Shown: positions 15,904 through 24,445 of the stretch, in pieces
How the letters are laid out: each line of letters opens with the position of its first letter
Numbering within the stretch: the stretch's first letter is position 1
Made by a program: the position numbers and the translations under genes
From: Hymenobacter profundi
GTDB taxonomy: Bacteria > Bacteroidota > Bacteroidia > Cytophagales > Hymenobacteraceae
Assembly (NCBI RefSeq): GCF_019334315.1
Contig: NZ_JAHWGL010000049.1
Coordinates: forward strand, 1-34,836
Direction of reading: 5' to 3'
DNA: 34,836 nt
The notes under the pieces: model-generated
Told to the model about the DNA's origin: nothing
What the model saw: only the letters and a program-made list of their open reading frames with translations
Database searches by the model: none

Positions 15904-16804
15904 CTGCCTTTTACTGGCTATTGTCCTGGTGCTACCGCTGCTGGGGGTAGGGCAAACCACCGTACCCACGGCTGGGTCGGTGGCGCCGCCCAGTAAGCCG
16001 GTGCCGGTGCCTACTACTACGGCCGTGCCTACCCCCATTGCCTCGGCGGCCGAGGGCTGGGCGCTGGTGCGCACTATCAAACTGGCCACCACCGGCGTGG
16101 CCTCTCTCGACAGGCGCGGCACGCTCTACGTGGTAGACCGGCAGAACAACATTGTGCAGCTAGGCGCTGAAGGTCAGGCCCTAAACACCTACTCGCCGGC
16201 CCTGCCGGGGCACATTGCCCAACTTGAAGCCTGGAATACCACCAAGATTCTGGCCTTCTACGACGACCGCCAGCAACTGCTGCTGCTCGACCGGTTTCTA
16301 GCCCCGCTCACGCAGGTGCGCACCGCCGATTTTTTGGATGGCACTATCCGCGTCGCTACCATTGCGCCCGATGAGCGCTTGTGGTTGTTCGATGAAAGCA
16401 ACATTGCCTTGGAGCAGTTCGACCTGAACCAGCAGCGCCCTACCATCACTACGCCCATGGACTTGCTGGTGGGTAGGAGCAAGCCGGATTTTCGTTTCCT
16501 GCGGCAGTATCAGAACAACGTATATCTGGTGGATAGGGTAGGGGGCATTTTGGTGTTTGATAACCTGGGCAACTACCGCAAAAAACTGCCCTTCACAGGA
16601 TTAAGCTATGTAGGGTTTCTGGGAGATGAGCTGTATTACGTGGCCGACAACGCCCTGCACTTCTTCCACCTCTACAACTTCACAGACCGCGCCCTACCCT
16701 TGCCAACGACCGATGTGCAGCAGGTATTGGTGAGCGAACAATACGCTTACGTGCTGCTGCCAAAAGAAATTCGGGTGTATACACTAGCGGGCGCTCCGAA
16801 GTAA
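15860..16804 (+). CDS. Exported hypothetical protein, probable beta-propeller
   Basis: A 314-residue protein I do not recognise by name. With the ATG at 15860 (another at 15857) it starts with a signal-like segment MAKPWLCDTSNKLINCLLLAIVLVLPLLGVGQ, then a Pro/Thr/Val linker. The body has recurring strands of the type LYVVDRQNNIVQL, LWLFDESNIALEQFD, VYLVDRVGGILVFDNLG and LYYVADNALHFF, separated by about 45-60 residues, which suggests a propeller. It overlaps the end of lpxH by 44 bp and likely belongs to the same transcript. Cell envelope location is inferred from the signal peptide. Confidence 0.7.
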   Translation: MAKPWLCDTSNKLINCLLLAIVLVLPLLGVGQTTVPTAGSVAPPSKPVPVPTTTAVPTPIASAAEGWALVRTIKLATTGVASLDRRGTLYVVDRQNNIVQLGAEGQALNTYSPALPGHIAQLEAWNTTKILAFYDDRQQLLLLDRFLAPLTQVRTADFLDGTIRVATIAPDERLWLFDESNIALEQFDLNQQRPTITTPMDLLVGRSKPDFRFLRQYQNNVYLVDRVGGILVFDNLGNYRKKLPFTGLSYVGFLGDELYYVADNALHFFHLYNFTDRALPLPTTDVQQVLVSEQYAYVLLPKEIRVYTLAGAPK

Positions 16805-16930
16805 GTGGAATAGCAATTAAACGGTACAGGATTTGAGTTGTCTAAGAAATAAGCGCTTACTAGGGTAGGAGACAGGACGTACGGCCTGCCCCCCAGCCAA
16901 GCTGCTCTCACGCTTTAACTTCTTATTTCC

Positions 16931-18184
16931 ATGATAACCTTACTAAAAAGAAGCGGTCTGGTTTGGGCGCTGGGGTTGGTGCTGAGTGCGCTGACTCCTC
17001 GGCTGGCTGCGGCGCAGCCCAGCGTCAGCGTCACGTACCAAACCTTCTACGACGAGCTGAGTCCCTACGGCCGCTGGGTGCAAGACCCCGATTATGGTTA
17101 TGTGTGGCTGCCCAACGTCGGCCCCGACTTCCAACCCTATAGCACTAACGGCTACTGGGCCATGACGGAATACGGCAACACCTGGGTGTCGAATTACGAT
17201 TGGGGCTGGGCGCCCTTCCATTACGGCCGCTGGCGCTATTCCGATTACTACGGCTGGAGCTGGCTGCCCGGCACCGAATGGGGACCAGCCTGGGTGAGCT
17301 GGCGCAGCGGCGGCGGCTACTACGGCTGGGCACCGCTGGGACCCAGCGTAAACATCAACGTGTCTTTCGGGCCGCGTTATGTGGTGCCTAATACGGCCTG
17401 GGTGTTTGTACCGCAGCAGTACGTGGTGAGCCCGCGCTGGCACGACTACTATGTGCGGCCCGCCCGCAACGTCACCATCATCAACAATACCACCATCATC
17501 AACAACACCTACGTGCAGAACAACCGCACGTATGTGACCGGCCCGCGCCGGAGCGAGCTGGAGGCCGTGACCCGCAACCGCGTGAACGTCTACAACGTGA
17601 GCAACGTGAACCGCCCAGGCCGCGTGGCGATGCAGCAAAACTCTCTCGGCTTTTACCGACCCGATGTTCGCGCCGGCCGCGCCGATGCACCGCGCAACGT
17701 GGAGCGTCGCTTTGACAATGGCGCAGACAACCGCGGCGACTACCGCAGCCGGGAGCGGGGTAGGGTAGTGAGTGCCGGCGCCGACAACCGCCCCGAGTAC
17801 GGCGCCACGCGGGACTCGCGGGACAGAAGCAGCTACAACCAGCCGCGTACCCTAGCCGATGCTGGCCGCGCCTACCCCGCGCAACGGCCAGAGCGTCAGG
17901 AGCGTTTTGGGGAGGCCGCTACTGGTAGCCCTGAGCGCTCCGCGTGGGGCAGCTACGGCGGCCGTGGTCGGGTAGGGCAAAGCAGTGGTATGCAGCCGGA
18001 GCGTCAGCCCGTCCGGCAGCGCGAAAGCCAAGGTCAGTGGCAGCGGACAGAGCAAGTGCCGCAACGCCAGCAGGCAGCACCCCAGCGCCAGCAGATGCAG
18101 GAGCTGCCAGTCGGCCGTAGCGAGCAAAACGAGGGTGGCCGCTCGTTTGGGCAAGGCGGCGGTAGCCGCGGTCGGGTGCGGTAG
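16931..18184 (+). CDS. Exported Trp/Tyr-rich protein, DUF6600-like, with disordered Arg/Gln tail
   Basis: A 417-residue exported protein. Residues 1-28 are a signal peptide (VWALGLVLSALTPRLAAAQ). Residues 30-170 are very rich in Trp, Tyr and Gly, with repeated YGRW, GYVWLP, GYWAMTEYG, WGWAPFHYGRW, YGWSWLPGTEW and YYGWAPLGP units, like the DUF6600 domain. Then comes an Asn-rich stretch (TIINNTTIINNTYVQNNRTY), followed by about 180 residues of disordered Arg/Gln/Gly/Ser sequence. No catalytic residues are apparent. A surface or periplasmic structural or binding role is possible, but the function is unknown. It stands alone between terminators. Confidence 0.82.
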   Translation: MITLLKRSGLVWALGLVLSALTPRLAAAQPSVSVTYQTFYDELSPYGRWVQDPDYGYVWLPNVGPDFQPYSTNGYWAMTEYGNTWVSNYDWGWAPFHYGRWRYSDYYGWSWLPGTEWGPAWVSWRSGGGYYGWAPLGPSVNINVSFGPRYVVPNTAWVFVPQQYVVSPRWHDYYVRPARNVTIINNTTIINNTYVQNNRTYVTGPRRSELEAVTRNRVNVYNVSNVNRPGRVAMQQNSLGFYRPDVRAGRADAPRNVERRFDNGADNRGDYRSRERGRVVSAGADNRPEYGATRDSRDRSSYNQPRTLADAGRAYPAQRPERQERFGEAATGSPERSAWGSYGGRGRVGQSSGMQPERQPVRQRESQGQWQRTEQVPQRQQAAPQRQQMQELPVGRSEQNEGGRSFGQGGGSRGRVR

Positions 18185-18211
18185 TTTGAGTACACTGTTT
18201 TTCTAGCCTAT

Positions 18212-18244
18212 AAGCCCTACCCAGTGCAATGCTGGGTAGGGCTT
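18212..18244 (+). terminator. Terminator after the DUF6600-like gene
   Basis: Perfect 13-bp arms (18212-18224 and 18232-18244) with a 7-nt loop, followed by a T run, 27 bp after the stop codon. Confidence 0.88.
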
Positions 18245-18507
18245 TTTGGTGTTCTAGTGGGTTAGGACGGGGTCTGCGGGCTATGGCGTATGTTGAAGTT
18301 GACAAACAGCGTTTGAAGTAACATTGCTGCACAAAGGAGCTTCATAGACTAGCGCTTCAGCCTTAACGCATCTAAGCCGCTACCACGCCGTACCCTTGGC
18401 CTGGTCGGTTGCGTAAGAGAGGCTGCCATACCTTCGGGCGCTACCTGGTCGGTGCAGTCCTATCTGGCACTACCCTTTCCTGCTCACACTTTCATGCTGT
18501 CTTGTTC
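18245..18507. other. Intergenic stretch before pta
   Basis: About 260 bp between a terminator and the pta ATG. No exact TAnnTTTG box, repeat or RNA gene was seen. An open frame from 18409 is in phase with pta but has no family resemblance in its first 33 codons. Confidence 0.4.
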
Positions 18508-20601
18508 ATGACCAAAACTGTCTTCATCGCCACGGCCGAACCGTATAGCGGCAAATCCCTGATAGCCTTGGGCTTAGTGAATATGCTACTCAGCAAAGCA
18601 CAGAAAGTTGGCTACTTCAAGCCTATTATTGATGCAAGCCCGCGCGAAAAGAAGGACATACGCCTGCAAACGGTGCTGCAACATTTCAAGCTGCCCATTG
18701 CCTACGAAGACACCTATGCCTATACCCGCCCGGAGGTATTGCGGCTGATTGAAACCAACGGCCAAGGCGAAATTATCGACACCATTATTCACAAATTCAA
18801 GCAGATAGAAGAAAACTACGACTTTACGGTGGTGGAGGGTAGCGACTTTGTGGGACCAGGTACGGCGTTTGAGTTTGGCTACAATGCCCAGATTGCTAAA
18901 AACCTGGGCGCCCCGGTTATCCTAGTGCTTTCGGGCGACGACAAACCAACCGCCCAGATCATCAACACCGTACTCACTACCCTCCGCAGCTTCGAAACTA
19001 ACGAGGTACAGGTGCTGATGATCGTCGTGAACAAGGTAGCGCCCCAGCAACTCGACGACGTGCGCCAACTGCTGGAAACCCAACTGCCCGCCGAACTAAT
19101 CTTGGCTGTGATACCGGCTGAGAAAGAGTTGTCGCAGCCCACCATGCGCGAGATTTACGAAGGGCTGGGTGCCAAGCTGCTATTTGGGGAGGAGTCGCTC
19201 ACCAACCAGGTCGACAACTTCGTGACCGGGGCCATGCAGGTGCCCAACTTCCTGAACTTCCTCAAGCCCAACGTACTGATTGTGACGCCCGGCGACCGAG
19301 GCGACATCATTATCTGTGCGTTGCAGGCCAACCTATCGGCCAGCTACCCGCGGGTGGCGGGCATTGTGCTCACGGCCGGCTCGGAGCCAGAAGCGCCCGT
19401 GTTGCGGCTGATTGAGGGTTTGCAAACGGTAGTGCCGATTATAGCCGTCTCCACGGGCACCTTCGAAACCAGCACGCGCGTGGCGGCCATCAAGTCGCGC
19501 ATCACGCCCGATAATACCCGCAAGATTCGGCTGGCTATCAACACCTTCGAGCGCTACGTGAATAGGGAGGCGCTGGAGGAAAAGATGGTGAGCTTCCGCT
19601 CCGAGGGCATCACGCCGCACATGTTTCAGTACCGCTTGTTGCAATGGGCCAAGCGCCAGCGCAAGCACATTGTGCTACCCGAAGGCAACGACGACCGCAT
19701 CCTGCGAGCCGCCGCCCACCTGCTGCGCCAGGAAGTGGTAGACCTTACCATCTTGGGCAACCCCGACGAGGTAGCGGCCTCCGTGAAGCGCCTGGGCCTA
19801 AACCTGCCGCTGGGCCACGTGCAGGTAGTAGACCCGGCGCAGTCGCCGCACTACCCCGAGTACGTGGAGACCTTCTACGAGCTACGCAAGGCCAAGGGCG
19901 TGAACCAGGATATGGCCCGCGACCTGCTCCGCGATGTATCCTACTTCGGCTCGATGATGGTGTACAAAGGTCACGCCGACGGCATGGTGTCGGGGGCGGT
20001 GCACACCACCCAGCACACCATTCGGCCGGCGTTGCAGTTCATCAAGACCAAGCCGGGCATGTCGGTGGTGTCGTCGGTGTTCTTTATGTGCCTACCCGAC
20101 CGCGTGGCCGTATTCGGCGACTGTGCCGTGAACCCCAACCCCACCGCCGAGCAGCTGGCTGAAATTGCCATGGCCTCCGCCGACAGCAGCAAAGCCTTTG
20201 GCATCGAGCCGCGGGTAGCCATGCTGTCCTACTCCTCGGGTACGTCCGGCGAGGGCGCCGATGTAGACAAAGTGCGCAAGGCCACCCAGCTGGTCCGCGA
20301 AAAACGCCCCAACCTGAAAGTGGAAGGTCCCATTCAGTACGATGCCGCCGTGGACCCCTTGGTGGGCCGGCAGAAGCTGCCCGGCTCCGAAGTAGCGGGC
20401 CAGGCCAGCGTGCTCATCTTTCCCGACCTCAACACCGGCAACAACACCTACAAAGCCGTGCAGCGCGAAACTGGTGCCCTGGCCATTGGCCCCGTGTTGC
20501 AGGGCCTCAACAAACCCGTAAACGACCTCAGCCGCGGCTGCACCGTAGATGATATTCTGAATACCGTGATTATTACGGCTATTCAGGCGCAGCAGGGGTA
20601 A
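18508..20601 (+). CDS. pta: Phosphate acetyltransferase, long form
   Basis: Converts acetyl-CoA and phosphate to acetyl phosphate and CoA. The 697-residue protein has the three-part long architecture: an N-terminal P-loop domain of the BioD/AAA type (TKTVFIATAEPYSGKS at 2-17), a central DRTGG-like domain (about 210-340; TPGDRGDIIICALQ), and the C-terminal PTA/PTB catalytic domain from about 380 (KHIVLPEGNDDRIL, then SGAVHTTQHTIRPALQF and SSGTSGEGADVDKV). Length matches E. coli Pta (714). The ATG at 18508 is the start of homology. ackA, its partner, lies 1.8 kb downstream. Confidence 0.96.
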   Translation: MTKTVFIATAEPYSGKSLIALGLVNMLLSKAQKVGYFKPIIDASPREKKDIRLQTVLQHFKLPIAYEDTYAYTRPEVLRLIETNGQGEIIDTIIHKFKQIEENYDFTVVEGSDFVGPGTAFEFGYNAQIAKNLGAPVILVLSGDDKPTAQIINTVLTTLRSFETNEVQVLMIVVNKVAPQQLDDVRQLLETQLPAELILAVIPAEKELSQPTMREIYEGLGAKLLFGEESLTNQVDNFVTGAMQVPNFLNFLKPNVLIVTPGDRGDIIICALQANLSASYPRVAGIVLTAGSEPEAPVLRLIEGLQTVVPIIAVSTGTFETSTRVAAIKSRITPDNTRKIRLAINTFERYVNREALEEKMVSFRSEGITPHMFQYRLLQWAKRQRKHIVLPEGNDDRILRAAAHLLRQEVVDLTILGNPDEVAASVKRLGLNLPLGHVQVVDPAQSPHYPEYVETFYELRKAKGVNQDMARDLLRDVSYFGSMMVYKGHADGMVSGAVHTTQHTIRPALQFIKTKPGMSVVSSVFFMCLPDRVAVFGDCAVNPNPTAEQLAEIAMASADSSKAFGIEPRVAMLSYSSGTSGEGADVDKVRKATQLVREKRPNLKVEGPIQYDAAVDPLVGRQKLPGSEVAGQASVLIFPDLNTGNNTYKAVQRETGALAIGPVLQGLNKPVNDLSRGCTVDDILNTVIITAIQAQQG

Positions 20602-20690
20602 GGGCTGATGCAGGCCTCGCGCAGAAAGGAATAGCTGAAATGCTGCCGTTCCCTGTAACTTGCTGCTGCTTGTGCAAGCACAAAGCAAAC

Positions 20691-20726
20691 GAACGTCATG
20701 CTTCGGCTGCGCTCAGCATGACGTTC
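20691..20726. repeat. Short palindrome related to the larger elements
   Basis: Arms of 12 bp (GAACGTCATGCT at 20691-20702, AGCATGACGTTC at 20715-20726) around a 12-nt loop. In reverse complement it contains GTCATGCTGAGCGCAGCCGAAG, resembling the arm of the larger palindromes (GTCATCCTGAGCGGAGCGAAG). It lies 90 bp after pta and could also help terminate it, though no T run follows. Confidence 0.55.
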
Positions 20727-20793
20727 TAGAAAATTCAATTGAGAATACTACCGCCGTTCTCAAAACATACCTACACCCCTCCATCAACACTGT

Positions 20794-21735
20794 ATGCCCT
20801 CCGGATTTTTTGCCTTACTAGATGATATATCGGCCTTGGTGAAGGCCAGTGCAGCCAGTTTAGATGATGTGCCTACCCAGATAGCCAAGACAACCGGCAA
20901 AGTATCCGGCATCGTGATTGACGATACGGCCGTTACGCCCAAGTATGTGGTAGGGCTCGACCCATCCCGCGAGCTGTCTATTATCTTTCAGATTGCCAAG
21001 AAGTCACTGATTAACAAGCTGCTGATTTTAAGCCCAGCGGCTTTGCTACTCGGCTATTTCGCTCCGTGGGCCATTACGCCCATTCTGATGGTAGGCGGCG
21101 CGTATCTGTGCTTCGAAGGATACGAAAAGGTGCATTCCATGTTCAGCAAAAGCCACGAGGCAAATCCTGAAAGCGAAGACGTAAAAGTTATTACGCCCGA
21201 GGAACTGGAAAAGCAGCGGGTAGCCAGCGCCGTACGCACCGATATTATTCTGTCTGCCGAAATTATGGCCATTGCCTACAGCCAGGTAACCGGCCAGCCC
21301 ATCACAAACCAGATTCTGGTGATGTTGGCCGTAGCCGTATTTATTACGGTAGGAGTCTACGGCTTCGTGGGCCTCATCGTGAAAATGGATGATATCGGCG
21401 TGCACTTTGCCAAAGGCGACTACAGCCCTACCGTCCAAAGCATCGGGCGCGGCATGGTGAAGTTTATGCCGAAGTTTCTACTCATCCTGGGGTACGTGGG
21501 TACGGCTGCCATGCTGTGGGTAGGCGCCGAAATTATTGCCCACGGCATTCCGTTCACCGCCCATTTGCTGCACGAGCTAGAACATTCTCTAGCCAACATA
21601 CCAGCAATAGCTTGGCTGGCGAAGGTATTAGCGTGCGGTATTTTCGGGTTGGCTGTTGGGTTTGTTATTGAAAAGATAGTAGGGGTAGTGAAGAAGGTAG
21701 TGCCTGGTAAGGATAAGAAAGAATCGGCAATATGA
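20794..21735 (+). CDS. DUF808 family inner-membrane protein (YedI-like)
   Basis: A 313-residue membrane protein of the DUF808/YedI family. The N-terminus MPSGFFALLDDISALVKASAASLDDV and the segment DDTAVTPKYVVGLDPSRELSIIFQIAKKSLINK (about 47-79) are strongly conserved family features. Hydrophobic segments follow at about 80-115, 150-200, 225-250 and 270-300, with a Lys-rich C-terminus. Function is not established in any organism I can name. It is on the pta strand after 192 bp, but an operon is uncertain. Confidence 0.88.
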   Translation: MPSGFFALLDDISALVKASAASLDDVPTQIAKTTGKVSGIVIDDTAVTPKYVVGLDPSRELSIIFQIAKKSLINKLLILSPAALLLGYFAPWAITPILMVGGAYLCFEGYEKVHSMFSKSHEANPESEDVKVITPEELEKQRVASAVRTDIILSAEIMAIAYSQVTGQPITNQILVMLAVAVFITVGVYGFVGLIVKMDDIGVHFAKGDYSPTVQSIGRGMVKFMPKFLLILGYVGTAAMLWVGAEIIAHGIPFTAHLLHELEHSLANIPAIAWLAKVLACGIFGLAVGFVIEKIVGVVKKVVPGKDKKESAI

Positions 21736-21760
21736 TAGTTAAATAAATGTATTACTATTA

Positions 21761-22252
21761 TCAGGAGTAAGTATTTTGTTGCTTTAAAGATAGTAGCCTT
21801 GATTTATCAATTCTTCTTTTGTTTTGCTGTTGTAACAGAGAAGGGTATAAGTTCATGAGCGTATTTACAATCATGAGGATTGTAGCAAATAAGTATTGCT
21901 GATTGAATATTTTAAAAAGGACAAAAGGTAAAACGAATACGAAGGCAATCAAATGATCTATTTCAGATTTGGTCATTTCGTAACGTAAAATCTTTAGTTC
22001 TGAAGCAGTAATTCTTCCGTTAAGCTTTAGCTTTTGATTAAAAAATTTAAAAAATGTGTTCTTTATAATCCACTTGATAATGTAGAGTCCAATATTTCTG
22101 TTTGTGTCTTCATCTCTGATGAAATTTAGATTTGATAATTTGTTTTTATAAAAATATGTTTCTTTTATAAAGGCACTGATAATAAGTCCAATAATCCAAG
22201 AAATAAATATTATAGAAATACTAGATGTTAAATAACCGAGCGCTAGTTTCAT
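21761..22252 (-). CDS. Small membrane protein resembling CrtO acyltransferase family
   Basis: A 163-residue protein with an N-terminal TM segment (about 8-30) and a second hydrophobic region (about 103-137). The pattern EMTKSEIDHLIAFVFVLP, followed by N-x5-LLQQQNKRRIDK, resembles the end of staphylococcal glycosyl-4,4'-diaponeurosporenoate acyltransferase CrtO (ETKRAELIHW, then a QRYNRPRL motif). This is remembered family resemblance, not a search result. The gene is extremely AT-rich: sampled 60-base lines at 22021 and 22141 are about 20-23% GC. It is Lys/Ile/Asn-rich, unlike its neighbours, suggesting horizontal transfer. The neighbours are not carotenoid genes. A broader conserved membrane protein family is the alternative. 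Confidence 0.6.
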   Translation of the reverse strand: MKLALGYLTSSISIIFISWIIGLIISAFIKETYFYKNKLSNLNFIRDEDTNRNIGLYIIKWIIKNTFFKFFNQKLKLNGRITASELKILRYEMTKSEIDHLIAFVFVLPFVLFKIFNQQYLFATILMIVNTLMNLYPSLLQQQNKRRIDKSRLLSLKQQNTYS

Positions 22253-22368
22253 TGGTCTGTTCTCTCAAGCTGGAAGAAATAGTGCTGATTGAAATTCAAG
22301 GTGAATAGTAGTACTTCTATTCAATAGTTAGCAAGATAAAGATTGCAACGTAGTTGTCGTTATTAGAT

Positions 22369-22376
22369 TAGCGTTG
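22369..22376 (+). promoter_or_regulatory. Possible -7 box before ackA
   Basis: TAGCGTTG differs from TAnnTTTG at one position and lies 39 bp upstream of the ackA ATG. A TTG at 22343-22345 is roughly at the -33 distance. Weak support. Confidence 0.3.
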
Positions 22377-22415
22377 CACAGCGACAGATACACTTTAAGA
22401 GTGATTTTACCACCC

Positions 22416-23618
22416 ATGAACATCTTCGTTATCAACTGCGGCAGCAGCTCCATCAAGTATCAACTGTTTCGCTGGCCTACCGAGCAGCCGGTGTGCAGCG
22501 GGCTGGTAGAGCGCATCGGGGCCGACAATGCCACCATCACCCACAAGGTGTTCAATGAAGCCAACGACTCCACCACCCAGCAGCTCACACTAGCCCTACC
22601 CGACCACGAGGCCGGCCTGCGCGAAGTGGTGCGCCTGCTCACGGACCCTACCGCCGGCGTGCTTCGCGACCCTACTGAAATTGGGGTAGTAGGCCACCGC
22701 GTGGTACACGGCGGGGAGAGCTTTGCCGCTACTACATTTATTGATGAGGAAGTGAAGGCGGAAATTCGGCGGCTGTTTGCCCTGGCGCCCCTGCATAACC
22801 CTGCCAACTATGTGGGCATTGAGGTAGCCGAGCGCATCTTCCCGCAAGCCCGGCAAGTGGCGGTGTTCGATACGGCTTTTCACCAAACCCTACCCGAATA
22901 CGCCTTCCGCTACGCCTTACCCGAAGCCTTGTACACTGAGCAGCGTATCCGGGTGTACGGCTTCCACGGCACCAGCCACAAATACGTGGCCGAGCAAGCC
23001 ACCGCCTACCTAGGCAAGCCCGATGCCCGCCTCATCACCATTCACCTGGGCAACGGGTGCAGCATGGCCGCCGTGCGGGGCAATCAATCTTTGGATACCA
23101 GCATGGGCTTCGGGCCGTTGGCGGGCTTGGTGATGGGCACCCGCTCCGGCGACCTGGACCCCTCGGTGGTGTTCCATCTGTTGCAGGAACTGCACTACAC
23201 GCCCGCGCAAGTCAGCAATTTGCTGAACAAGGAAAGTGGCATGCTGGGCCTCACCGGCTTCAGCGATATGCGCGACATCACGGCCGCCCTCAACCAAGGC
23301 GACGCCCGCGCCCAACTGGCCTACGACCTCTACGCCTACCGCATCCGCAAATACATTGGTGCCTACGCCGCCGTGCTCAACGGCCTCGATGCGCTGGTGT
23401 TCACGGCCGGGGTAGGCGAAAACGACTCGCTGGTGCGCCAACTGGCTTGCCAGCATCTAGAGTTCTTCGGCGTTCAGCTCGACGAAGTCAAGAACCAGAC
23501 CCGCGCGCCCGGCCTGCGCGAAATCAATCTGCCTGAGTCACGAGTGAAGGTGTTGGTGGTGCCCACCAACGAGGAGCTGGAAATAGCGCAGCAGTGCGCG
23601 GCGTTGGTGGAAGGGTAA
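22416..23618 (+). CDS. ackA: Acetate kinase
   Basis: Transfers phosphate from acetyl phosphate to ADP, giving acetate and ATP; works with Pta. The 400-residue protein has the ASKHA fold markers NCGSSSIKYQLF (6-17), GHRVVHGGE, FDTAFHQTLP, FHGTSHKYV and IHLGNGCSMAAV, and TAGVGEND near the C-terminus. The ATG at 22416 places the NCGSSS motif at residue 6 as in the family; the upstream TTG at 22374 does not. Unlike the common adjacent arrangement, pta and ackA are separated by two unrelated genes here. A strong palindrome follows 27 bp after the stop. Confidence 0.97.
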   Translation: MNIFVINCGSSSIKYQLFRWPTEQPVCSGLVERIGADNATITHKVFNEANDSTTQQLTLALPDHEAGLREVVRLLTDPTAGVLRDPTEIGVVGHRVVHGGESFAATTFIDEEVKAEIRRLFALAPLHNPANYVGIEVAERIFPQARQVAVFDTAFHQTLPEYAFRYALPEALYTEQRIRVYGFHGTSHKYVAEQATAYLGKPDARLITIHLGNGCSMAAVRGNQSLDTSMGFGPLAGLVMGTRSGDLDPSVVFHLLQELHYTPAQVSNLLNKESGMLGLTGFSDMRDITAALNQGDARAQLAYDLYAYRIRKYIGAYAAVLNGLDALVFTAGVGENDSLVRQLACQHLEFFGVQLDEVKNQTRAPGLREINLPESRVKVLVVPTNEELEIAQQCAALVEG

Positions 23619-23645
23619 TCTTTTACTCTTGTCATTGTTACCACC

Positions 23646-23747
23646 TGTCATCCTGAGCGGAGCGAAGGACCCTCTCACGGTAGAACGAGTCGTTGGTGCG
23701 CCAGTCGTTCTGCCGTGAGAGGGTCCTTCGCTCCGCTCAGGATGACA
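23646..23747 (+). repeat. Palindromic intergenic element, copy 2 (102 bp)
   Basis: Arms of 43 nt (23646-23688 and 23705-23747) match at all but one position and enclose the 16-nt core GTCGTTGGTGCGCCAG. The ends are TGTCATCCTGAGC and GCTCAGGATGACA. It lies between the convergent ackA and MaoC genes, 13 bp from the latter's stop, and as RNA would form an exceptionally stable hairpin, possibly serving as a terminator or mRNA 3' end. Confidence 0.88.
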
Positions 23748-23760
23748 AGAGAAAAAACGG

Positions 23761-24225
23761 TTACATGAAATGATACAGAAACGTAATCACGCCGTTGTAC
23801 GCGGGTTTCTTCTGGCCTTTGATTTCCATCTTTACCTCAATGCGGGCTTTGGCGACGCCGCGCAAATCTTTCACGGATAGCAATTTGGCATACAAACGCA
23901 CTTGGCTATCCACGAGTACGGGCTGGTTGAAGCGCAACTGCTCTATTTCGTAGTTCACCTGGAGCTTCAGGTTTTCAATGGCGATAATCTGGTTCCAGAA
24001 GTAGGGTAGGAGCGAGACAGTAAGGTAGCCGTGCGCGATGGGCGCCCCAAACGGCGACTCCGTTTTGGCCCGCTCGGCATCCACGTGAATCCACTGGTGG
24101 TCGAGGGTAGCAGCGGCAAACTGGTTGATCTGCTCCTGGGTGATGGTGAAGTAGTCCGAAATGCCCAAATCCTGCCCTTCGTGTTGCAGGAGTTCAGCGA
24201 GGCTACGGATGGTGAGTTGGCTCAT
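23761..24225 (-). CDS. MaoC family dehydratase / (R)-specific enoyl-CoA hydratase-like
   Basis: A 154-residue hot-dog-fold protein. The catalytic region is DHQWIHVDAERAKTESPFGAPIAHGYLTVSLLP (about 42-74), carrying the Asp/His pair of R-hydratases and the GxPIAHG motif. The probable reaction is hydration of trans-2-enoyl-CoA to (R)-3-hydroxyacyl-CoA. No PHA synthase or beta-oxidation genes are near, so the pathway is open. The ATG at 24225 begins the usual MSQLTIRSLAEL type N-terminus. A TATACTTG box on the minus strand at 24265-24258 may be its promoter. Confidence 0.88.
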   Translation of the reverse strand: MSQLTIRSLAELLQHEGQDLGISDYFTITQEQINQFAAATLDHQWIHVDAERAKTESPFGAPIAHGYLTVSLLPYFWNQIIAIENLKLQVNYEIEQLRFNQPVLVDSQVRLYAKLLSVKDLRGVAKARIEVKMEIKGQKKPAYNGVITFLYHFM

Positions 24226-24381
24226 GGTGCGAGAAAGAGTAGTGTAGGTTGGTGCTGCAAGTATAGGCAGTTGTGCACAGTTGCCGTGCGTACGGGGTAG
24301 GGCAGGCTGCTGGTTACAAGATTACTTTTCGGCGTAGTTCACCCCAAAATAGACGGCTTACCCCCGTACCCTCTAATTCTG

Positions 24382-24389
24382 TATCTTTG
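24382..24389 (+). promoter_or_regulatory. -7 promoter box for ricT-gldH
   Basis: TATCTTTG is an exact TAnnTTTG match, 56 bp before the ricT GTG, in the gap between the divergent MaoC gene and ricT. Confidence 0.5.
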
Positions 24390-24445
24390 TTGAAACCCGA
24401 TTTCGTGCGGCTTTAGGCCGCCTCATCATAGATAGATTATTAGCC

